From assembly GCA_963580455.1 (NCBI GenBank), contig OY756957.1, forward strand, positions 1,307,001 to 1,371,000: a DNA stretch of 64,000 nt, in the 5' to 3' direction. Below, in pieces: positions 31,800 through 42,845 of the stretch (the stretch's first letter is position 1; each line of letters starts with the position of its first letter). The position numbers were made by a program, and so were the translations under genes. The stretch is from Euonymus europaeus (lineage: Eukaryota > Streptophyta > Magnoliopsida > Celastrales > Celastraceae). Below the pieces are notes generated by a model, which was not told where the DNA came from, searched no databases, and worked only from the letters and a program-made list of their open reading frames with translations.

Positions 31800-33399
31800 C
31801 TTACTATTTCACTTCTAGATTTGGTCAATCTCATGGTGATCAGTGTTGTAATTAATGTATCTTCAGACTATGGAGTTTGGGATTCCTCTTCTCTTAACAA
31901 TCCAATTATTATTCTTCATCCTATTATCACAGAATATGATCAGTATTAAAGGTATGGCTAAATGCAGAATAAGGAGTCCGGGACTCTTACTGCAGTTATT
32001 TTCCCCCAATTATCTGATTTCTGACTATACAGAACACACGTGTCAAAACAACTCCAACCTAAGTATTTGTGTATGACATATAAAAGATGAATGATAGGTA
32101 AAGATAAACAACATTCATGCACAAGGCTCCAGCAGTTGACAGGATTGAGGATAGATAGAATGTCCGCATTACCCACACATAATATGTCAAAGAGACTATT
32201 TTAGAAAATGATATGCCAATATGATCCACTTCTAGCATGTGCACCGCAGATTCACATTAAATTAAACTGGACTCAAGATTATTTAACAAAAAACAAACTC
32301 AAACAATAATCTCATTTATCAAGGTCACTTCTTTCACATAGTGAAGCAATATTAATTTAATTTGGCCTACTGTGTAGAGCTCACATGGAACATGTGAAAA
32401 GGCTATCAATTTCACAATATACAGTAAGAGCACAAGTTAGATAATGTAATATAAACATACCTTTAGTCAAAGATGAGATCATCCCTTTGTCCTCCTTTGT
32501 CATATGCAATCCGGAATCATAGACCTGGTCTATTATCCAGCATAGCTCACATTTGTCGTCTTTAACATAGCATGCACTGCGTCGCCTTCTAAACTGATCA
32601 CTAAATCTAGCAAAGATCTTGTTTTCTCTTAAAGATACGTTATGGTAAGCCTTCTAGCATTTTTAGGATACCATGGAGTAAAAATGAATTTATTTTATTC
32701 TGTTCTCACTTTCCTGTCCTTCTGAACATTTTTCAAGAGCAAGATTTTTTTTCTACTGGAAACAAAAAATGAAAAAAAGAAGATCAAGAAACAAAAAGTG
32801 TTGGCTATTGAATGCTCGCACGTACAACATGTCGCTGACAAAGAGTCACTCTCCAGTCTCCACATTCCAAGTGTTTTTCTATGTTCAAACAGTAAAAGGA
32901 TTCGGACCCCTGCCTCTAGGCGGAGCGGTGAGGACTAGGAGTGAATTACATGGTCCTCCTCCACACTTTCCAAGGGCTTTAAGCATCAGAGTAAAAGATG
33001 AAAACGAACTTTTATAAGCATTCCAAATTCAATTTAGTTCTTACTTTTCATATTACAGTCGCTGCAAAAGAGAAAGCAAAAATACACAATCAACTGATTC
33101 TTGTCCTGATGTACCTTAACTCTTAGGGAGGAATGGAGGATAATGAGACGGCAGCATTTGCTGTATATGAAGGGGAATGAAAATAACGGCCAAGTGTAAA
33201 GTCAAATAAAAAAAAGAATATATTTCTAGAGATCAGCGACACATATTTCGACAGTAAATCACTAGCTTTTGCACTGCTCTTGGTCACATGAGCTCTGGAG
33301 TAGACTTGGCAGCTATCTGGGTATCGGATGGGCGAACAAAAATCACTTCTAGAGATAGTTGCTTGTAGTGAGTGACCTGTCTGCAGCTAGCGAAAAAGG
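31800..33399. other. Intergenic, no gene recognised
   Basis: AT-rich DNA with short frames on both strands and no recognisable protein family. The first 100-200 bases should include the 3' UTR of the zinc-finger gene. Confidence 0.4.
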
Positions 33400-33659
33400 A
33401 AGGAATTTTCAGCTTATTCCCATGGCTATCGTGAGCATATGGACTGAGAGGAACAGGAACGTTTTTGAAAATAAGGAACATCAATTAAACGTTATAACTG
33501 ATTCTATCTTTATCATCCTTAGGCTATGGTGCAGGAATAGTTCTCTGAGGCATTCTGATTGTTTCTTGTATTTTTGTATCTTTGCTATAGACACCATCTT
33601 GGTGTCAGTTCGTTAATGCAAAACAAAACATTCCTGATCAAAAAAAAAAAAAAAAAAAA
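33400..33659 (+). mobile_element. 5'-truncated LINE 3' end with poly(A)
   Basis: The + strand reads IVSIWTERNRNVFENK and then a short frame, resembling the zf-RVT tail (W-x-ERN-x-x-xFEN) at the end of plant L1-type LINE polyproteins or related RNase H-like genes. It is followed by an untranslated part with TTCGTTAATGCAAAACAAAA and a pure 20-base A run at 33640-33659. Only the last few hundred bases are present, as with most LINE insertions. The 5' edge is uncertain. Confidence 0.6.
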
Positions 33660-34278
33660 CACCACACATATGTCAACCAAGCTCAAAAGATCAAGCACCA
33701 AAATTTCTTTGGACAAATTTGTGCTCCTGGTAACATGACTGCAAAGTATATCCTTCCAGCAAAACTGGAGAATGAGTTATACACTTATACTACCAATCAA
33801 AATTGGATCACTACTAATTGTAACACGCGCAAAATTTAAACTACTGAAAATTATTCTGAGGCCAAGAAATTTAGTCATTCAGCTCTGTAAGCTTAGTTTA
33901 CAAAGTTCAAATGATCTAAATAGATTGTTGGGCCTTCCCAAGCCTTGGTTGTGTCAAAGCAAAAGGGCATCAAAGAAACCCTTATTATGAAGGGCACAAA
34001 CTAACAAAGTAAGGCCATGATAGGAAAATCCATATCATTAAACGGGCTCATACCTAAGACGTACCAATTTGGATCAAAAAAGTAATTATTTAAGCAATGA
34101 CAAAATATAAACTGTTCTAACAAAAATTTCATCACTTAAAATTTATAGGTGATATATTCTAATTAGGATGCCAAACCTAACATTGTTTGTCATAGAGGAT
34201 TGATGATGATGATACACCTTTTCTCCTTGACATTTAGAACTGCAACAACAATGTTCTAGGGACACAGTAAACATTCAC
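33660..34278. other. Intergenic spacer downstream of the MAM33 gene
   Basis: AT-rich DNA with no supported gene. The part nearest 34278 should carry the 3' UTR of the - strand MAM33 gene. Confidence 0.35.
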
Positions 34279-35620
34279 CTATTTCTCCATGAATGACTTC
34301 AACTTTCCCAACCACTGGATGAGCTCAATTCTATCCTTGTTCATAATATATTCATGCAAGAAAGTGGATAGCTCATTGTTTACCCCTCTCGCTTCTAAAA
34401 ATCCATGAAGTGCCTTTTGAAGATTGCCACTGAGCTTCCTGAAATGAAAGGAATATAAGGCAAATTAAATCACCAAATACACTAACTCTTGCAAAACAAA
34501 ACCAACAAATACTCTTCCAATAAACACAGTACAATTCTCTTGCAAACAAGGAAAAATGTAACATACCTGAAATCAGGTCCTGCGTAAGGCCTTGATAGCA
34601 TCATGTCATGACTAAAGATGTATGCTTTCTGAATCTCCAAACAATCAGGCCACGCTGAGCAAGCAAACTCCAATTTATGGCCACCATCATCATCCTTAGA
34701 GATATCAACAAGCAAGCTTATATGAAGACACACATCTTCCGCAGAGGCATCATCTCCAGGCTTTGGAACAAGTTTGAACCCATCGAACATGGTTACTTCA
34801 ATTTTAATGTCTTCAACGTCATTATGTCTTCCTCTCATCGTGATCCACTGCTCCCCCGGTCGATCTTCCACAGTGAACGAGTTGAATCTTGTTGCAGGCT
34901 AGGTAACGCCAAAAAAGAAAATGAGGTTATGAAAAATTACCAAACTTCAACATGAGCAAAATCATTCATTACCTGGTGCACGAGTTTGAATGGAAATATT
35001 GAATGGGGTTCTCAACTACTCAGAAGCAATTAAACAAGCAATAGAGATTCTGACAATGCCATCATAAAAAAGGAAGAAACAATAATCCTTTCATAACATT
35101 TAGATTTTAAGGTCTTCTATTTTCTCTTTATCATGAGTTTGAGCTTGTTTTCCTTATCCATACATTGAATTTGAAAAATCGGGACATCCTCGCAGAAAAT
35201 CCTTCAATTTCTCAGAAAAGGGAACAAAACACAAATTCTTCAAAAAATAAATGCCAACAAGTGACCAGCACAACGGTCTAATTCATAGATTATCAATGTT
35301 CCCTAAAATACTTGATATTCCATAATTTTGCTGGAAACAAAGAGAAATAAAACTCAACATCAAAACTGAAGAGGATAACGAACCTCATGTGGAGGAGCAT
35401 ACTCTGTCTGGTAGGTGATCTCGTTCCGCAGGATTCTAAGTATGTTCTCCTTGAAGAACGATTTGGTGATTTTGTTCGCTGCATAAGGTCTAGTTTGCAA
35501 TAGAAGAACCGAATTGCAGTATTCATGGCGTCTTAGTCCATGAATCGGGATTGTAGCAGAAGAAGAAGTAGATGATGATGAGAACAGAGTTCTTTGGGCA
35601 CTTCGAATCAAACGAGCCAT
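34279..35620 (-). CDS. MAM33/p32 family mitochondrial glycoprotein-like protein
   Basis: Three exons on the - strand: 35384-35620, 34567-34898 and 34279-34438. They total 729 nt, i.e. 242 residues plus TAG. The N-terminus (MARLIRSAQRTLFSSSSTSS) is basic, Ser-rich and free of acidic residues, as expected for a mitochondrial targeting peptide. The body shows the MAM33 pattern: ILRNEITYQTEYAPPHE, an acidic loop with SAEDVCLHISLLVDISKDD, LEFACSAWPDCLEI and the closing helix FLEARGVNNELSTFLHEYI. Proteins of this family form acidic trimers in the mitochondrial matrix and help assembly or translation of respiratory complexes. Exon joints are canonical and in phase. No exact orthologue name is claimed. 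Confidence 0.92.
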
Positions 35621-37800
35621 GGCAGTACCGTTGCTGGCACTCGTGGGTCTGTGACGGTGAGGTTTAAGGGTAGGGTTCAGAAACCCGTAGTACGCCTGTA
35701 CACTAGTCTAAATTGAAAACTTGTTAACATGTATGTCAGAAACTCTTAAAAAAAACATGTTGAGTTTTTATACATTTTTCATAAATTTAAGTTTCTCAAC
35801 TAGTAGATATCTTTTTTCAAAAAAAAAAAAAACTAGTAGATATCTAACATTAATTATATTTTAAATCATTTAAATGTTCAATTTTTAATATTTCTTACTA
35901 ATTTAAATCATTCCATTTTATAATTATTATTATAACATCAAATAATACCATATTAAATCTATTAAATTGACATAAATTTTAATTATTGTTTGATTAATTT
36001 ATTAATATCATATTAATGTGGTAATTGAATTGTGTGGTTACATTGTATATAAATTATTGTCTACAAATTTGGCGTGATTGTTGAAATATTGGGTCATGAA
36101 TTGGTTATTGAATTGTGTGGATGTCATTAACTCATGATAGTTCAAATCATCTACATTTACATAATCAATGGACTTATGATCTTTTTTCTTAAGCCCAAAC
36201 CATCATTTCTCTATTAATACTTTTATTAATGGTTTCTTTAGCCATGCGGATATCAAATTTTTATCCTATTCAATTGTGAAGTTCCCACCACGATTGAGAG
36301 TTTTTTAGATGCAACAATTTCTTCACGTGAAGGCATTATCTGAACCACATTATGACATTGTAGGATGGATGATCAAAGAAGGGCTCAAATTCATCTTCAA
36401 ATTAGTTGTCCATTGGAATGTCTTCAATCTTATACAAGCAGATAGTTAGTTAATGGCTTCATGTAATATATATGCCTAGAACACGATGGCATGAAGCTCT
36501 ACCCACAACAGCTACCAATCTCAGTGAAATTCATAATCAGATATTTTAAAGATCACCAAAAAAACCTATTCACATAGACTCTCCAACTAAATAGAGAGAT
36601 ATATTTGGGGTATATCAAGTAACACAATCACAATCACAATACACAAAACAGTTTCGAAATTTTAACATTCTATCTTGTGTATTGCAAAGTCACACTTGAA
36701 CAATATAGAATTAGACTGCTGAAGCAATAAAAAAGTAGAGACCAAATTTATATTAGGAAAATGTTATAAACCTTGATCAATCTTAAAACAAAGACGTACG
36801 AATGAATTCAAGAAGGGAAAAAAATGAAACCAGAGTTACAAATGGAAGAGCGCAATCAATTTGTCGAAGATTCAACAACTCTTCACTCCAAATTTCAATC
36901 AATAAATTTGATGATTTCTGACCAATCACTACAAATTGAGGAAAACAAGGAGGGGCTAGGGTTTTGAAGTCCAAAAATTACATGATGAATGAAGAGGGAG
37001 GCGTTGCAATGATGAACGGTGGTGATCGACACCAAAGAAAGAAGATTTCACGAGGCTACTGTTGCCAAAAGATGATTGATGGGGAAAGTTTTTGTCCGTC
37101 GTGTTTGGAGAGAGTGGAGAGAAACGACACTGCAATTGAAATATTTTAATTGAATTAATTGGGTCAATTTGTTACCGTCAACCCAAATATGTGAAGCACA
37201 GCTGTAGCAAACGGGCTTCAGTTTCATTCAGAGTATTGATGCGGGCTTAGTTTGTGCTAAAAGACAAAACAAACACCACAAATCTATAGCCGAGTCCAAG
37301 TTTAGATTCATTGTGGATGTTCTTGGTTAGAAGTGCATGATAAGAGACTAAAAATTGTTAACTTCTAAAAGCCCAGCCCACCCACAAAATTTACTCCATA
37401 AAAGGAGGAAGCCCGGCCCATAAAAATGAACAAAATCACATCTGGAATTTTGTAGGTCAGTTGATCACATCTGCTATTATTTTCCTTTTCTCTCTCTCCT
37501 CTTTCCCAGACAAGATTAATTTGTGGCGAACAAGCTACATTCACGATTAATTACGATTTATCTAACGTTTCCCATGTAGTTGGTCCCACCTCCATAAAGT
37601 GGGACCTCGCACATCGGACATTCACCAGATGCAATAATATAATTTTGTCTCTCCACTGACCAGGAACACATCATATCATCCCGAATTATCCGACATTGGA
37701 TTATGATCTTTCAGTAATTTGTCTGTACGCACAGAAAAACTATTAACTCCCGAAATAAATAATTTTGATATTACCAAAATAACTCCATCAATCAAATCAT
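35621..37800. other. AT-rich intergenic DNA, no gene recognised
   Basis: No coding region is supported. At 35799-35851 the 14-base string AACTAGTAGATATC occurs twice around a T-run and a 14-base A-run, like a tiny insertion with its target duplication. Short frames near 36783-37149 lack any family match. Confidence 0.4.
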
Positions 37801-39155
37801 TACACGTGTTGCTATCCCAGTTCACCGATCCTGTCTGAGACTAAGGGGCTCCATGGTGACCAAAGAGGTCACCTCGATACAGGGCTGTACCGATAGGCCT
37901 TCTGTGTCCTTGTCCCTTTTGGTTATCGACGAAATCGGCTCCTCGGCATACCGAGGAGGTCCACAAGTCTAAAAAGTTTCCATCACCTATTAGAAGACCC
38001 ACGATGAAGTGGAATCCTACTTCTACTAAGATTTGAATCCGACTAAGATTCAAACTCTACTAACCCATAAATCAACAATTCAGATCAGAAGAAAAGAGTT
38101 GCGAACCATCGAGCTATCCATGTTTTTTAATATGAACTCGAGTGTCAACACCAAATGATAACCTCTAGTGGGACTTTTGGCTCACGTTCACATCTGTTTA
38201 CTGTGCATGAATGATTTTCACCCACTGCTCCTGTGCACATCCCTGCGGAGGAACATATCTGACCAATTGATCTTTTATTAGGATTGACACCTTTTTAACA
38301 TCATCAAATTTAATTTAATTGATTTATTTTTACATTTTTTTTAGCAATTTTCAATTCCTTTATCAAAACTCGTTCACAAGTCACGTCTTTGGAAGAACTC
38401 AGAGTTAATAGCACTTGGTCAGTTAAAGATTTGTTATGTGACATTTTTATCACTCAAAATTCAAATATTATAAATTATTAATCTAAAATTTGAAATGTTT
38501 AATAATTCGAGAAAATTTTCAAATTTTGGACCGTGAATCGGTCAATCCTGTTTGGCATAAAAAGTCAAATAAAAAATATTTTCCTTGCTTACTGACACTT
38601 GGTGACATGTAAAATAAAAATAAAATAAAATTGGCCAATCATATCCCCAGACTTAAACTTTAAAGTAGACTCTTTGGCAAGTGCTCTTGATATTTCACAC
38701 GTGTAAAGCAACCTGTACCAAAGTTCCACCACAAGCCATAGACACCATCACACCAAACAAGGAAATTTAGCAACCCTTCTTCAACCTCTCACTGCAAGGA
38801 GCGATGGAGATGCAGAGAAGTGGTGGAGACGCAGAGGCAAGGAATATCAAAGCTTTTCCATTATGACATTGGATATGTTCCTTGCTTTGTACATTGTACC
38901 GCTGGACAAAAATGGAAGGCCATTGACACATTGCTCCTTCATAATCTTCTTGTTGGCACATCGTAAGATTGACACCTGCGATCCTGAAAGCCTGATTTTT
39001 CCAAACAACCTTTGAAGACGTCTGGATATCGGACCTCCAATACTTGCATACCCAGTCCCAGACAGACAACTCTGTTACTCTGCCATATAGGAGGTACCAC
39101 ATCTGCTCAACGAGGTCATTGTCGATCCAAAAAATCACATCGATGTTGGGATTCC
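37801..39155. other. Intergenic DNA with GC-richer, repeat-like segment
   Basis: Around 37840-38050 the base composition is GC-richer than the surroundings and includes CCTCGGCATACCGAGG, a 16-base inverted repeat (two 7-base arms, 2-base loop), as in old transposon ends. A - strand open frame at 38767-39237 (156 codons, running into the LTR-like segment) was not recognised as any protein family. Confidence 0.35.
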
Positions 39156-39665
39156 TGGGTTGATGAAAGCAAATGATAGCTGAAGTATTTAAGGTACTGA
39201 AAAGTAAACGACACTGAGAAATTACGTGGTTCAGCAAGAGTGCCTACATCCACGGATAAAGTAAAATGTTCTTATTCAGATATCTCTTCAGGGTTACAAG
39301 TGTGCTATTTATAACGAAGGTAAATAACAATTTTCCCTATCCTCTCCCCACATCACGTACTAGATCCATCATTCGAATTTCAAAGGTCTTCACTTGAATT
39401 TTGAAGAAACGTTGAGTAGATCGTGGTGATCGCCCAAGGCGGGATGAACTTACGCAACCCACCTACACGCCATGTGCCACGTCCATGCACTGTATTTACT
39501 GCCATGTGGCCACTTGACTTTACGTAGTCCACAATTTCATGATATGTGCTGGTGAGCTTGTCGACTGTGACCTTTCCACCTCCTAGATGAGGTTTGGTCT
39601 CCTTCAACAGAAGATCTTATGGTAGACGCCTCTGCAACTTTTGTGTTCAAAAGGACTAACACCCA
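39156..39665 (-). mobile_element. LTR-like remnant (possible solo or truncated LTR)
   Basis: On the - strand the segment begins TGGGTGTTAGTCC and ends CATCAACCCA, giving 5-base inverted termini TGGGT/ACCCA as in LTRs. Near its end it holds GGATGTAGGCACTCTTGC followed by GAACCACGTAATTTCTC, a string I recall as common at the end of plant Ty1/copia LTRs. The 5 bases outside each end do not match (ATTCC and AATGC), and no primer-binding site follows, so the limits and type are tentative. Confidence 0.4.
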
Positions 39666-40144
39666 AATGCTTGATGTTGAACCGTTGCTTGTTACAGAAT
39701 AATGAGACTGAGTTTGAATTAAAGAGAAGACGCATGAGAGTTACCGTCATTGCTCTGGCCGGGGAATTGACGGTCTAGTCATCCATTGAACAAGATTTAC
39801 CAACACGATAACTCGGATTGGCAGGGGTGGCAAACTGTCTGGTTTACCAAATTTATTCGATTTAGATTAAATTGAATTTGAACATAAGTCATATGCAATA
39901 AATTTAGATCTAGATATAAAAATTTTGTACGATTTAAAATTAAGTTTGAATTCAAACACAAAAAAATTATTCAATTTAGTTATTTGAATCATAACTTGGA
40001 TTAAATTATCGTCTGATTTACGTATTCGAATTGAAGTTAATTCAAATATAATCAATTAAATACGTTTAAAAATTTAAACCAATTCAAATCTAAACATATA
40101 ATTATTTCATAGGGTTACTATTACTTTTAGTCACCGAAAATATA
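39666..40144. other. AT-rich spacer
   Basis: No gene is seen. The right end leads into the inverted repeat of the Pack-type candidate. Confidence 0.3.
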
Positions 40145-40868
40145 TTATGTGTTTTATTTTCATTATCGAAAAATTAAACATTTCAAGTTAGTCATCAAAC
40201 TTTTTATTTTATTTCAATTAAATCACCAAGACAGTCGAATGAATGACGTGATAGTTTGGCCCCATTTTAAATTTGGTTTTTGGGTAGGTAAACACGGGAT
40301 AGCCGGAGACAAATCTAGATCAAAGTTGGCATAGATAGGGCCACCAATGGTGGAGGAGACGTGATCTGCCTCGAAGGACATGGGGGATGGGACTGCAACC
40401 ACGCGGTACTTGGAAAGGGGCGGAGGGGCGGCATTGCGTAGGGGCAGTGGAGACCGGTGGCTGGTCATGTGGAGGGATTTAGTGATCTTGGCATCCTTGA
40501 ATGATTGGGAGGGACCGTATTCAGTCCGACAGGACATGAACCCAAGCATCTTGAACTCAACAAGCTTGATCTCAAGGCAGCCGAAGTCAGCGAGTGACAT
40601 GTCCTTGACAAGTGAGGTTTCAATTTATTTTTCATTTTTCAAATTTTCTTTCTCTTCTTCAATTTTCTAAATAATTTGTCTCTTAAAAATTTTCGAAACA
40701 TTTACACGTGGCATCAATTTTTCATGTGGGTCAATTATCAAACCATCAAATGGCCACGTCACCCCTTTCGTTGCCCAATTTTAAGAAAAACTGTTTGGTT
40801 GACCTGATTTAAATAAAATGAAAAATTTGAAATATTTAATCTTTCAATAACGAAAATAAAATATAACC
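40145..40868. mobile_element. Candidate Pack-type DNA transposon carrying a gene fragment
   Basis: The left arm (about 40145-40230) and right arm (about 40785-40868) are imperfect inverted repeats. The left reads TTTTATTTTCATTATCGAAA, then ATTAAACATTTCAA, and later TTTTATTTTATTT. The right arm read backwards gives TTTTATTTTCGTTATTGAAA, then ATTAAATATTTCAA, then TTCATTTTATTT. Further inside, TGACGTG occurs in both arms. Between them is a GC-richer segment with an SAHH-like coding piece. This is the layout of a Pack-MULE or Pack-TIR element. A target duplication was not identified, so exact ends are unknown. Confidence 0.6.
40463..40620 (-). pseudogene. N-terminal fragment of S-adenosylhomocysteine hydrolase
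   Basis: The - strand reads TSLVKDMSLADFGCLEIKL, then MSCRTEYGPSQSF and ITKSLHMT. This matches the plant SAHH N-terminus (VKDMSQADFGRLEIEL..., [23 protein letters not shown]), with several replacements such as GCL for GRL and FKDAK for FKGAR. After HMT the similarity stops at once and a different, unrecognised sequence with an open frame (to about 40223) follows. The enzyme removes S-adenosylhomocysteine after methyl transfer and is about 485 residues long; only about 45 are present and no catalytic or NAD-binding part remains. It is a captured, nonfunctional piece. Confidence 0.8.
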
Positions 40869-41185
40869 AGCCTATCGATTTTCTTTTTCACACTTATGAG
40901 ACGAATCTATACATTTATGAATACTCCGCGCCGGTAGTGGACCCTAAAAAGTTGAGTAATAGATTTTTTTTGTTTGTTGAGAAAAGCAATAGAAATTTGT
41001 TAATTCAATAAATTATTAATTTCAATATTCCAATTAAATTTAGAAAGTATCGATTCCCAATATTGCCCCTCCAAACCGCACTCCCTAAATTAATACTCCA
41101 AACGAAAGTAAGAATTTTTGGCTTCGGCTGTACCAACCACTTATTTATGTACGAGTCTTTTTCCAAAAAAAAAAAAAATACTTTT
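40869..41185. other. AT-rich spacer
   Basis: Nothing recognised apart from an A run at 41166-41178. Confidence 0.3.
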
Positions 41186-41365
41186 ATGGTGTGTTTGATA
41201 TAGTGATATAGGAGTGTAATAATTATAAGTGCAATTACAAATATATGGATAAATAATATTTTAAGTAAATTTTTAGGTATAATGGTTATCCTTGAGAGAG
41301 ATGGATAATGATTATCTTAGTAATATATTACACCTATATTTATCGCTCTCTTACAAACACACCAT
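41186..41365. mobile_element. MITE with 12-bp perfect terminal inverted repeats
   Basis: The element starts ATGGTGTGTTTG (41186-41197) and ends CAAACACACCAT (41354-41365), exact inverse copies. It is 180 bp, AT-rich and noncoding. Inner motifs ATATAGTGATATAGG and CCTATATTTATCGCT extend the inverted symmetry. The flanks TTTT and TAAAA are too simple to prove a target duplication, so the superfamily is not assigned. Confidence 0.65.
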
Positions 41366-42845
41366 TAAAATTATTATCTATTAATAATTGCCTATGCCTG
41401 TGTTTTTTTCTTTCTATAAAGTGCCAATGCATAATTTTGTATTTGGAATAAACAATATCCAAAACTCTATTTTCCAATGAAATAAAACATTTCATAATTC
41501 AATGTATATGTTTCACTTTTTTCTTTTTTTTTGGAAAACGGTGATAAAACTAATTACATTTGCTCAATAAATTAAGAAATGAGAGGGACTTGAATGATTT
41601 CACCATCAAATCTGTCTCATTTTGAATCAGAACCATTCAAGTGGATTACAATAAACATATAGTATAAGGTGGATTATATGTGAATGATTGAAATTCAAAA
41701 AAAAAAATTATGGAAAAATCATTTCAACCCCTCATCACATCAATTAGGTAAGAGTTGAAATTCGTACACTCGAGTCACCATAAAGATAGAACATGTTCCA
41801 CAACAAGAGAATTAAAAAAAAACATAATCGATCGAGTCAGACATCCTCGAACGACGCCATTTATTAGAGATCGAACGACACCGTATTATACCATACTAAC
41901 AAAAACAAACATGAAACTAACCAAGCAAACATGAAAGAACAACGCTAACAAAGCAGACGTGACCATTTGAGTAATACAAACAAATCTGGAAGTAGGTCTA
42001 GATATAGATTCAAATCTAGACCAACCAAAATAATGATTATCAATAATACTTGATCTTGAAACATGGAACTCGGAATATATTAAAAGATCTCTAATCATGC
42101 ATTGTATTTGAAATCAATCCATTTTCTAAATAGAATTCTAATGGGAGAAAAATCATAATCACAATCAAAATAGAAAGTATATATTTGATTTGGTTGAGAG
42201 TATGTCTACTAAAATATAATATAAGATGGTGTGAATAATGTCTAATGACAAAAGATAGTGGGGAGAGTAGGAGGCGGTGGAAAAGAGCACCACTTCTCCT
42301 TTTCAATTCCGTCAGAGGAGGGGGTCGGTTTTTTTTTAAGAGAGAAATCAGAGGGAATTTTTTTTGTAAAGAGAAGACGGTTTATGTTTCACTTTAAAAA
42401 GGGCTCATGCATACGCAAAAAATTAAAACATAGTAAAGTGTGTGAGCACCCTTTCAAACTGCTTTTTTCATTTATTTATTTTATTTTTTCCATTTTTAGA
42501 ATTGTATAATAAAATGGTAATTTTGTAATTATATCAAATCACGTACCCAAAGATTTAGATCCGATCCAGGTTGAGCATCTCGAAACCATTAAAGAGCGAA
42601 AACTGGAGATAGAATAGAGAGCCCGGCGGTGAATTCGGCCGCCTGAAGAACCGAAGTGATTCCCATCAAACAGGGGGGCCCTGTAAAATATATTTGTCCC
42701 CAAACTGCTCCTGAAACTCCTTGGAAATTCCTCGGCCCACTCAAGTTTCGCTTCCCAGTGAAGGTAGTTGTAACCTTTTCATCTGAGAATAGCACTTTTT
42801 TCGCTGATAGATTTGGGAAGCGGAAACCTGAACGGCGTTCCAACG
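41366..42845. other. Intergenic DNA and promoter of the PPPDE gene
   Basis: No gene is supported up to about 42590. The - strand open frame at 42589-43200 overlaps the true exon of the PPPDE gene and is its antisense shadow. The promoter and 5' UTR of that gene lie in the last 250 bases, but no distinctive TATA element was picked out. Confidence 0.35.
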
